DNA of 64,000 nucleotides from the NCBI RefSeq assembly GCF_001048695.1, contig NZ_CVRB01000001.1:1054001-1118000 (forward strand). Direction: 5' to 3'. Below, piece by piece: positions 8,353 to 15,467 of this stretch. A program made the position numbers and the translations under genes. The DNA is from Neobacillus massiliamazoniensis. Lineage in GTDB: Bacteria; Bacillota; Bacilli; Bacillales; Cytobacillaceae. The first letter of the stretch is position 1. Each line of letters begins with the position of its first letter. The notes under the pieces are model-generated. The model was not told the origin of the DNA. It saw only the letters and a list, made by a program, of their open reading frames with translations, and searched no databases.

Positions 8353-9085
8353 GTTGCTGAGTTTGTAATACTTTTACAGTAAGTTCCAGGACGAGTTTTT
8401 CAGTCAACGTGGAAAAAGTTGCCTCAGGTGCTGGTTCCGGTGACGCAAAATCAAGTTCAAAGAAGTTTGCGGCTACTAACTCACCAAATGGCTGTTCATT
8501 GAATTTGACAAGATTGTTGAAGAAAAATTTATCCAAGCGAGCATTTAAGTTGTTTGCATCACTAAGGAAACTAGACTCGGAACTTTCATTAATACCTAAG
8601 ATTGGTAGATTTATGAGCGTTCCAGCAGCTGTACTAAGTTCTGTAAAGCCAGTGAATGGAATATCGACAATTTTATCTAAAAGTGAGTTAGTACATCCAC
8701 CCCCAGGACTAAAAATAGCAAATTCAATATCTTTTCGAATATGCCCTGCGATAAATAATTTAGCTGCTGAAAAGGTAAAAAAGTCAGTGGTGCCAACACG
8801 TGCAAATGGTGCAACCGGAACAATTTTCACTTGATCGAGAAATACATTTTTTTTCACTCTTTTAATTTCAATTGCTATAGCTCCAAGGGCAATTGTTGCC
8901 TCTATAGGAATTTGGATTGTTGGCTCTGCTAGTACAACAGGAACTTTAATCCTAGTAACAGTTGGTCCAGCTGCTACTGGGGTATTTGCACTGGTAAATG
9001 AACTTAGTGGTGTTGGTGTTACTGGACAAGGACCTGGGGGATCGGATTGACTTGCTTGATTGGGTTGAAGATTATCACATCTCAA
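8294..9085 (-). CDS. Probable spore coat/exosporium protein (SPOCS/DUF3794-like)
   Basis: About 263 residues. A short, proline-rich N-terminus (QSDPPGPCPVTPTPLSS) is followed by a beta-rich domain with RIKVPVVLAEPTIQIPIEA, IEIKRVKKNVFLDQVKIVP and KLFIAGHIRKDIEF. This pattern matches the SPOCS-like repeats of clostridial and Bacillus spore-coat or exosporium proteins as I remember them. The role is therefore inferred: a structural coat component made in the mother cell. The frame opens at a GTG, but GAGGTG with six-base spacing points to the TTG at 9085. A putative lipoprotein-like frame overlaps its end. No sigma-E/K promoter was checked. Confidence 0.55.
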   Translation of the reverse strand: MRCDNLQPNQASQSDPPGPCPVTPTPLSSFTSANTPVAAGPTVTRIKVPVVLAEPTIQIPIEATIALGAIAIEIKRVKKNVFLDQVKIVPVAPFARVGTTDFFTFSAAKLFIAGHIRKDIEFAIFSPGGGCTNSLLDKIVDIPFTGFTELSTAAGTLINLPILGINESSESSFLSDANNLNARLDKFFFNNLVKFNEQPFGELVAANFFELDFASPEPAPEATFSTLTEKLVLELTVKVLQTQQLAITATSVVPVLTGLTPPM

Positions 9086-9375
9086 AATAAACACCTCGTT
9101 TCAATTTAATTTTTTTAGGTTTTACATTGTTAAAGTATTCTTTGTACAAGTTAAAGAATGGACAAGTATAATAGTCATTAACATATTTTTATAGAAATAG
9201 GCTTTTTGGGCGAGCAGCCAGGTCAAACGGAACAACCAAAAGAGAAAGAAACGATTAATAGAGAACTGATAGCCACTACAATCCAAGAGAAAACACGGCA
9301 TGGTATCCTTACTGTTCTATCATTTTACATATCACTTATCACAATTAAATGGACTCGAGTAAAGTCAAGAATTGT

Positions 9376-9480
9376 GAAGAATTGTACTTAAACAAACGGG
9401 TGCAAGAGTTGCAGATAAAACTGTCATTTTGGCAGCTTTTCTTATTGCACTAAAGGGCAGTATAGTTCAATAAACATTCA
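9376..9480 (+). repeat. Dispersed intergenic repeat with hairpin
   Basis: GTGAAGAATTGTACTTAAACAAACGGGTGC is followed by a CTG...CAG hairpin with a CTTTTCTTATT tail and CTAAAGGGCAGTATAGTTCAATAAAC. This is a nearly complete copy of the element, just before a small membrane-protein gene. Confidence 0.65.
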
Positions 9481-9557
9481 CATTTTATTTATCTGAAGTG
9501 AAAGCTAATAAGTTAATATTTAGGTAAAATTGAGTTAAAATCATTAAATATTGAGAT

Positions 9558-9791
9558 GTGATTAAATTGAAAATTTTATATAGAAGTATATCTGGTTTTG
9601 TTTTAAATATTGTAATGTTTATATTTTGTAAAGTTGCTTTAAATTATTTTGTTACCCATACAAATATAAAAATTGACCCAAAAAGCACATTGTTACTAAC
9701 GATGTTGCTTTACCTCTTTTTCGGTCTTGGATTGTTAACTGGTCTATTCATACCAAAGTGGCAACGACGTTTTCATCAATTAAAGTCTTGA
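9558..9791 (+). CDS. Small two-helix membrane protein
   Basis: A 77-residue protein from a GTG start. There are two hydrophobic helices at about 11-33 and 45-64 and a basic C-terminus (KWQRRFHQLKS), consistent with a cytosolic tail. No family recognised and no strong ribosome site, so the exact start is uncertain. It follows a copy of the dispersed repeat, as do the next three small membrane-protein genes, a cassette-like arrangement. An orphan immunity-type protein is one possibility but nothing in the sequence proves it. Confidence 0.5.
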   Translation: MIKLKILYRSISGFVLNIVMFIFCKVALNYFVTHTNIKIDPKSTLLLTMLLYLFFGLGLLTGLFIPKWQRRFHQLKS

Positions 9792-9802
9792 AGATTAATA
9801 CT

Positions 9803-9836
9803 AATCTAACTGGCAGAATAGTTGAATAAGGAATTA
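9803..9836 (+). repeat. Dispersed intergenic repeat (3' part)
   Basis: ATCTAACTGGCAGAATAGTTGAATAAGG matches the repeat's 3' part and lies about 40 bases before the next small membrane-protein gene. Confidence 0.6.
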
Positions 9837-9871
9837 CGTTGAAATAGCTTATAAAGGTGGGTTGCGAGTTA

Positions 9872-10207
9872 GTGAAGATAATATTTGAGTTAATACGAAT
9901 AGCTTTTATTTTAGTGGTTTTTGTATTTTTTGAATTATTCTTAGGGAGTTTTTTACATTTTATTTACTCAAAACTAGTTGTTAACATTGATTATGGAAAT
10001 GGATATGGATTGATGGTTCAAGCAGCTATTCTAATTTTATTTTTTGTTCTATATAAGAACGAATTACAATTTAGTGGATGGGGATGGTCTACGTGGTTTA
10101 TTGGGAAAAGTAGAAAAAAACTCTCAAAAAAAGTATCAAAATTACTTATTTTCACATCAATAGTGTTATTAATATTACCTCCGATATTAAGCCTCTTCTT
10201 CCACTAA
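9872..10207 (+). CDS. Small membrane protein, three helices
   Basis: From the GTG at 9872 (AAAGGTGGG about ten bases upstream) the protein has about 111 residues. Hydrophobic segments lie at about 3-27, 47-63 and 87-108. A basic stretch follows the second helix (GKSRKKLSKKVSK). An alternative GTG at 9857 adds five residues but overlaps the ribosome site. No family recognised. Copies of the dispersed repeat flank it on both sides. Confidence 0.5.
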   Translation: MKIIFELIRIAFILVVFVFFELFLGSFLHFIYSKLVVNIDYGNGYGLMVQAAILILFFVLYKNELQFSGWGWSTWFIGKSRKKLSKKVSKLLIFTSIVLLILPPILSLFFH

Positions 10208-10300
10208 CTAGGTGCTTGAGTTCAAGTAAGTAAAGCTGTTGCGGCAGCCTTTTTCTTATTCGACTAACTGGCAGGTTAATTCAAAAAGGATAAATTATAA
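10203..10300 (+). repeat. Dispersed intergenic repeat with terminator hairpin
   Basis: AACTAGGTGCTTGAGTTCAA is followed by AAAGCTGTTGCGGCAGCCTTTTTCTTATT (a GCTG/CAGC hairpin with a T tail) and CGACTAACTGGCAGGTTAATTCAAAAAGG. It probably terminates the preceding gene and forms the leader of the following one. Confidence 0.7.
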
Positions 10301-10363
10301 AACAAGAAGAATATGTTATAAAAAGTGTTCGGTATCGTGTCTTAGAAGGGAGAATTATACAAA

Positions 10364-10525
10364 ATGAATGGAAAAAAATTCGATATTATATGGAATATTA
10401 TCATACTTGTCTTAATTTGGGGAATTGGATTGTATAATGTGTTTGTAAAAAATGATCAAATAATGATTATTATAATGCTGCTATCTACCTATTTGTTATT
10501 TAGAAAACCAAAGAAGAAATCGTAA
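10364..10525 (+). CDS. Very small two-helix membrane protein (53 aa)
   Basis: The frame encodes 53 residues, too short for most gene calls: MNGKKFD, a helix at about 8-26, a short polar loop (VFVKNDQ), a second helix at about 32-46, and a basic end (FRKPKKKS). The positive-inside pattern suggests that both ends are cytosolic. GAAGGGAGA lies about ten bases before the ATG. It follows the same repeat as its neighbours. No family recognised. Confidence 0.5.
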   Translation: MNGKKFDIIWNIIILVLIWGIGLYNVFVKNDQIMIIIMLLSTYLLFRKPKKKS

Positions 10526-10545
10526 GTTAATTATTATGTCCTGTT

Positions 10546-10692
10546 TAACCAACTGGGGCGTCAATCCAAGAAGGATTAATGTTCTTTTTTGTAAAACTTA
10601 TTAAGCTAACGGGGGCGTTTCTACAATAAGTGGAGATGCTTTTTCTTATTAAAGTAACGGGGCAGGTTACTTGAAGAAGGATTATGGAAAAA
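10546..10692 (+). repeat. Dispersed intergenic repeat, two adjacent copies
   Basis: A first short copy (CAACTGGGGCGTCAATCCAAGAAGGATTAA) is followed by a fuller one: GCTAACGGGGGCGTTTCTACAA, a GATGCTTTTTCTTATT segment, then AGTAACGGGGCAGGTTACTTGAAGAAGGATTA. They separate two small membrane-protein genes. Confidence 0.7.
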
Positions 10693-10756
10693 AATGTAGA
10701 ATTCATATACTTCAAACGTATGATTAGAAAGATGTGAATTTAAAGGAGTCCTAAAA

Positions 10757-11143
10757 ATGAAGAAACCTTTAGGCGTTTTATTAATTAGTTATTTTTATAT
10801 CTTTGGTGCAATTGTCTTATTATTTACTGCTGTTTTTTATAATGCTGATGCTAATTCCATTGGTATAGCTGGAAGGTTTGGAATGCCCAATGTACCTGAA
10901 CGACTTATGAGACTAATAGTTACTTTATTTTCACTGGCTATGGTGTATGGGTATATAAGACTTAAAAAATGGGGCTTTTGGGTAATGGTAATCTATTCGG
11001 TGTTTTTTGGATCAATAAGTTCTTCATTGATATCAAGTCAATCCCAAAAGCTATTTATTGGTAATTTTATTTGGTCAATTATTGTTTTGGCTTATACAAT
11101 TTATGTGAAAAAGGCATTTTTTAAAACTGGTGTTAATCATTAG
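10757..11143 (+). CDS. Small membrane protein, four helices
   Basis: A 128-residue protein with an excellent AAAGGAG site before the ATG. Four hydrophobic helices lie at about 5-25, 47-68, 72-92 and 98-117. The C-terminus is basic (VKKAFFKTGVNH). The motifs RLKKWGFWVMVIYSVFF and KKPLGVLLISYF are seen in assorted Bacillus membrane proteins of unknown function. It closes a run of four small membrane-protein genes separated by repeats. Confidence 0.65.
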   Translation: MKKPLGVLLISYFYIFGAIVLLFTAVFYNADANSIGIAGRFGMPNVPERLMRLIVTLFSLAMVYGYIRLKKWGFWVMVIYSVFFGSISSSLISSQSQKLFIGNFIWSIIVLAYTIYVKKAFFKTGVNH

Positions 11144-11257
11144 AAGACTGTTATTTTTCTACATATTTTACAATTCCTTATTCAACTGATATGAACGAAA
11201 CTGTCAACCCACCACACCCAAATGTTTTTAAATGGTGTTTTATTCAGTATGAATAGA

Positions 11258-11377
11258 GTTATCCCTTGTTCAACTTATTGACCAAATATCCTTTCGGATT
11301 TAGCTTGTCAAGGGCGTACTTTCCCTTGATAAGCTAAATCCGAAATGGATACAATGCAGAAAGTTGAACAGGATAAC
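11258..11377. repeat. Long composite palindrome next to an IS110 element
   Basis: Nested inverted repeats. The outer arms are 11258-11276 and 11361-11377 (GTTATCC..GTTCAACTT and its complement). The inner arms are 11292-11314 and 11323-11345 (a TTTCGGATTTAGCTTGTCAAGGG arm with one mismatch). The whole would fold into a 120-nt cruciform or RNA. It lies in the non-coding part downstream of the IS110 transposase. Confidence 0.75.
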
Positions 11378-11631
11378 CTTAAAAACTTGGCACGAAGGCA
11401 AAAACGCTGACGGTGGTATACAAACTGATATGCGTGGGTTGGGTACCACATTTCACTCCATCCGTCACGGAGCTGCCTCGGACTAACGGCGCACATTCGG
11501 TTCATAGACCTAGTGCATAGTTCAACATGAGGGTTCTCCTTCACGGGGATTTGCCTTCGTACCAAATCTTCAATCTTAAAACTAATCATAAATATAGAAT
11601 ATAGAAATTACGAATTACATCTTCAATCTAG

Positions 11632-12759
11632 TTAAGAAACTTTTAATTCACTTATTTGTTTATCCTCAATAGCGCAACCGATAGCCCAAATAAAGCCAAG
11701 TAATTCTCTTGCGACAGCTACAACAGCTATTTTTCCACCTTTTCCTTTAGCAGAGATACGGTGATATTTCATATGAAGACGGTGTTGAGCATTCCAAGCA
11801 ATACGTTTTGCCTCTTTATTTTGACCTTCTTGGCGTTTAAGCAATTCACCTTTAAGAGATGGTCGATGCCGATAAGACCAACAAACTTCTACTATCGAAC
11901 GACGGATTTGAGAGTTTCCCGTTTTCGTAATTGAACCTTGCCAACGACTTGATCCACTAGAGTATTCTTTAGGAACAAGTCCAGCATATGACATCAATTG
12001 TCTTGGGTTAGAAAAACGAGAAAACTGTCCAATTTCAGCTACCAAGGTAACGGCAGTTACTTCTGCAACCCCTCTTAATGTTTGTAGTGCTTGAATAACA
12101 GGGGCGTGTTCACTTTGAAGTGCTTCTTCATGGATTTGAACTTCAATTCTTTTCATACGATCTTCTACTTCGTTGATTGTATGGAGATATTCTTGAAAAA
12201 CAATGGATTGAGCAGCTCTTTTAAATGTTAATCGTTTTAACCATTCACGATGTTTTACTGACCAATTTCGTACCCCTTTAGGGGGACGCATTTCATGGCG
12301 AAGTAAGAAGTGAACAAGTCTCTGACGAGAACATTGTAGATCCTCACGAGTATCATTACGTGCTCGAACTAAGTCTCTTAATGCTTCATGTTCTTCATCA
12401 GGAACCCATACAGAAGTAAGCTCTCCAGCACGAAGTAGCTGAGCTAATCTAATAGAATCTCTTTTATCTGTTTTGACACGGTCTCCAGAACGTTTAGGAA
12501 TAAGAGAGGGTGCTACAACCATACATTCAATGTCCATTGATAGAAGTAACCGGTAAATTCCATAACCTGTAGATCCTGCTTCATAACACACAAGTAGGTT
12601 TTCAGGATTTCCTAATTTTTTCATTAACTTGCGAATTTCTTCTGGTTTATTTTGAATAGTTCCATGAAATCTAGGTTCACTTCGACCAGGATCAGCAATT
12701 GAAACAGCAATTGCATTTTTAGATACGTCTAAACCAACATATTTTTGTACATCCTTCAT
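11632..12759 (-). CDS. IS110-family transposase, intact
   Basis: The 375-residue protein has the two-part layout of the family. The N-terminal RuvC-like DEDD domain shows YVGLDVSKN, VCYEAGSTGYGIYR and VKTDKRDSIRLAQLL. The C-terminal transposase_20 domain shows LQTLRGVAEVTAVTLVAEIG, RQLMSYAGLVPKEYSSG and ITKTGNSQIRRSIVEVCW, carrying the conserved serine. It catalyses RNA-guided, site-specific recombination with the element's bridge RNA. The frame extends upstream to 12834, but GGAGC with suitable spacing supports the ATG at 12759. No frameshift or stop is seen, so the element may be active. Confidence 0.93.
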   Translation of the reverse strand: MKDVQKYVGLDVSKNAIAVSIADPGRSEPRFHGTIQNKPEEIRKLMKKLGNPENLLVCYEAGSTGYGIYRLLLSMDIECMVVAPSLIPKRSGDRVKTDKRDSIRLAQLLRAGELTSVWVPDEEHEALRDLVRARNDTREDLQCSRQRLVHFLLRHEMRPPKGVRNWSVKHREWLKRLTFKRAAQSIVFQEYLHTINEVEDRMKRIEVQIHEEALQSEHAPVIQALQTLRGVAEVTAVTLVAEIGQFSRFSNPRQLMSYAGLVPKEYSSGSSRWQGSITKTGNSQIRRSIVEVCWSYRHRPSLKGELLKRQEGQNKEAKRIAWNAQHRLHMKYHRISAKGKGGKIAVVAVARELLGFIWAIGCAIEDKQISELKVS

Positions 12760-12867
12760 AATATACGGCTCCTTTTCGTGTGTAGCTCTACACTTGGTTT
12801 TATTTTTGGGTAGTAACATTATGACCAAGTGCAACCTACGTTAAGCGATGGGAGCCGTTTCGTTCAT

Positions 12868-12935
12868 TATGACTAACGGGTGCTTTAGTTATACAACAAA
12901 TGGCTGCTTCGGCAATCTTTTTCGTTACCGTTATT
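12868..12935 (+). repeat. Dispersed intergenic repeat
   Basis: GACTAACGGGTGCTTTAGTTATACAAC is followed by a TGCTTCGGCA hairpin with a CTTTTT tail. It matches the 5' part of the family seen at 19899. Confidence 0.65.
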
Positions 12936-13065
12936 TAACTACCATGAAAATTAACTTCTGTAATTCACAGAAAAAGGCAATACTAAAGAGGACGCAGCTC
13001 ATTCGCTTTTTAAAAAAAGGGGAGAGCGCCAATTACATGGATTTATGGTAATAAAGTGGACTGGA

Positions 13066-14289
13066 TTAAGAGACTTTAGGTTCTTCTAACGTAACGGTGT
13101 ATCCTAAGCTTTCGAGTCGGATCAGAGAATGTCGAACAATTGATTGTTGTCTCTGCTTATCAAAGTAGTCTTCGCCCAAGTCTACATACATTTCTTTTCG
13201 AGTTAAGAGATAATAAGATATACGTAATATTGCGTGAGCGACTACAATACCAGCACGTTTCTTACCCTTTCGGGATGCTGTACGCCTATACAGTGCTCCA
13301 AGATAGTTTTTGGATCCTCTGACTGAATGAGCTGCTTCGGTTAACGCCGATCTTAAATACTTATTTCCTTTTTTAGTTTTTGCTGATTTTCTTTTTCCTG
13401 CACTTTCGTTTTGCCCAGGAACTAATCCTGCCTAAGAACACATATGAGCCGCAGTGGGGAATTGTTTCTTCACATCAGTCCCAATTTCAGATAATATTTG
13501 TTCAGCCATTCTGGTCGCTATACCTGGAATCGAATCTAATCGTGCTATATCTTCTTGATGAGAACTGACTCTGTTCGCAACTTCCTTATCAAGCATCTCG
13601 ATTTGCTCAGTTAAAAAGTCAATATGACCTAAAATGGTTTTTAACATAAGGCGTTGATGTGAACTTATATAGCCTTTTAGGGCGAGTTCCAATTCTTCTT
13701 TCTTCTTTTTCATAGTGCGGCGTGCGAAATTTGCTAGTTTTTCAGGATCCTCTTCACCGTCGGCAATGGCATCCGGCATATCTCGTGCTGAAACACCCAT
13801 CACATCTGAAACAACAGATCCCAATTTAATGTTTGCTCCTTCTAACACCTTCTGGATTCGGTTATGTTGTCTAGCTCGTTCTTCGATAATACTTCGGCGA
13901 TAGCGAACTAGCTCACGTAGTTCACGTTGATTTCGATCTGGAATGTAACTTGCTTTGAGTAGCCCATGGCGAAGAAGTTTGGCAATCCATTCTGCATCTT
14001 TCACATCTGTTTTACGTCCTGGAACAGCCTTCATGTGTTGAGCATTCACAACCAAAAACTCAATATCTTCAGCCTCAAGCAAATTAACAATTGGCTTCCA
14101 ATATACACTCGTACTTTCCATGGCAACATGGGTACAATTATGCTGTTTAATCCAGTCGACCAACTGTAATAGAAAAACAGTTTTAGTAGAAAATGCTTGA
14201 ATCTCCTTTCTTTCTGGTGTCACTATACAGGCAGTAATATTGTCCTTATGGACATCCATACCGCATGCTCTTTCAATGACTATATCCAT
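13066..14289 (-). pseudogene. IS110-family transposase with one nonsense codon
   Basis: The reading frame is of normal length for an IS110 transposase of a different subgroup from the one at 11.6 kb. The N-terminal domain is complete (ACGMDVHKDNITACIV, VAMESTSVYWKP, PGRKTDVKDAEWIAKLL). A TAG at 13432-13434 interrupts it right after AAHMCS, where the family has MCSWAGLVPG, so a single TGG-to-TAG change would explain it. Beyond the stop the frame continues cleanly (GLVPGQNESAGKRK, YRRTASRKGKKRAGIVVAHAI) to 13066. AGGATGA precedes the ATG at 14289. A related fragment lies at 21.7 kb. Confidence 0.85.
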
Positions 14290-14299
14290 TGAAATCATC

Positions 14300-14550
14300 C
14301 TTTCTACGGCAATCGTAATAATTAGAGGCTGGTGCAGCAACCAGAATAGGATTAATCTACCATGTGTGCTTCCCGTAAGGGAGCGACAGTCAGTGGTGCA
14401 CCGTGGTCGGTGGAGTCAGACTAAAGGATGGGCTCTAACGCACCATAGTTGATCGACCTTCCTCTCCCAGCCGTAGAATCAGTATTGACGGTTCCAACCC
14501 ATTTTCATTCTCTGTGGTGAAGCACTGGTTTTTGCGCTTCATGGATGGCT
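14300..14550 (-). ncRNA. Candidate bridge-RNA region of the second IS110 element
   Basis: The 250 non-coding bases upstream of the transposase are less AT-rich than the surroundings and rich in inverted repeats (for example CTGGTGCAGCAACCAG at about 14331). Active IS110-group elements carry a bridge RNA in this position. I infer the RNA only from position and composition; no covariance was tested. Confidence 0.3.
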
Positions 14551-14602
14551 AAAGGGTGCTTTCGTTGAAAAAATCGGGTTGCAGCGGCAGCCCTTTTTCT
14601 TG
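14551..14602 (+). repeat. Dispersed intergenic repeat with terminator hairpin
   Basis: CTAAAGGGTGCTTTCGTTGAA is followed by GGGTTGCAGCGGCAGCCCTTTTTCTTG, a GGG.TGC/GCA.CCC hairpin with a T tail. Confidence 0.65.
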
Positions 14603-14872
14603 TTCCACTAGTGGGAGTAAAGACTTACGTTCCCCTATAATATGGATATTCCGTTAGACAAAGAGTATGACAATTCCTTTTTTAAATATGGTAATTTGTC
14701 CATTATAAACATTTTTCGACTTTTTATGACATTAATGGACAGAAACTCATATTGACATTCGAATAGTAATTATGGGGATATAGTTGTTGGGGTATACATC
14801 TTGTAAAAATTTAGTAATAAATGAAACCCATTAACCTATACCCGAAATACCTACTAACTGTAAAATGGAGGT

Positions 14873-15228
14873 TTGGGAAAAGGAAGCGCAACTAGCAAAA
14901 AAAATAAGGAAACTTTACAACTATTTGAAGAGAATACAAGTGGTTTAGGTATGGCTATGGATCATCAATATAATTTATACAGAAGTGAAGTTTATATTGA
15001 TGAAGAAAAAGATGCTTTTGCTTATATAAGTAGATATCATGTTCAATGGGTTTATGAAGATGGAAAGAAATAAGTACATAAAAATACGATTCAGTTTTAT
15101 GCAGAAGATAAATCAACACATGTCCATATTCGAACTACAATCGTTTTAGAACGCTTAAACTCCGAGATCAGAAGAAGGGAGAGCATCATACGTTTTTTTC
15201 TAATACGGACTCCGCTGTCCGCCTGTTA
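14873..15228 (+). pseudogene. Interrupted gene of unknown function
   Basis: The first 66 codons (TTG start, GGAGGT upstream) encode KGSATSKKNKETLQLFEEN...YHVQWVYEDGKK. After a TAA the same frame continues protein-like for another 50 residues (HKNTIQFYAEDKSTHVHIR, IVLERLNSEIRRRE). A single nonsense mutation in a gene of about 120 codons is the simplest explanation. A genuine 66-residue protein is the alternative. No family recognised. Confidence 0.35.
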
Positions 15229-15467
15229 GGGGCGGTTCTTATAGATTGTGACGAGTCAATGGAAACTGGCAACAAAAGATAATTTTTAGGGATAAAGATT
15301 GATAGTTTTGAGGATAGATAGTACGTAGCTAAATTCATAAATTTTTTTGGAAAAGGATGGGAGATTTTTGGCGTGACAATTTAATATGCCACCCATAAAT
15401 AGTTGAAACATTGTATTTTTTTATTTACCCAATAATAGGGACTTGACTAACAAGAGGGATGAACAAA

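Larger units (their letters stand above)
11250..12850 (-). mobile_element. IS110-family insertion sequence, approximate limits
   Basis: The element has one intact transposase gene and about 370 bases of structured non-coding DNA on its 3' side. IS110-family elements encode a bridge RNA next to the transposase; in the IS1111 subgroup it lies downstream. The ends are not defined by obvious long terminal repeats, which is normal for the family, so these limits are estimates. Confidence 0.6.

Noticed and set aside
9206..9391. ORF of 61 codons (EQPGQTEQPKEKET...) after the coat-like gene
   Set aside because: No ribosome site, odd composition and it runs into a repeat copy. It may be a fragment but cannot be supported.
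11308..11589. ORF of 93 codons downstream of the IS110 transposase
   Set aside because: It lies in the structured non-coding part of the element, including the palindrome, and has no ribosome site or family resemblance.
12848..13051. ORF of 67 codons between the two IS110 elements
   Set aside because: Its first half is a dispersed repeat copy; there are no start signals.
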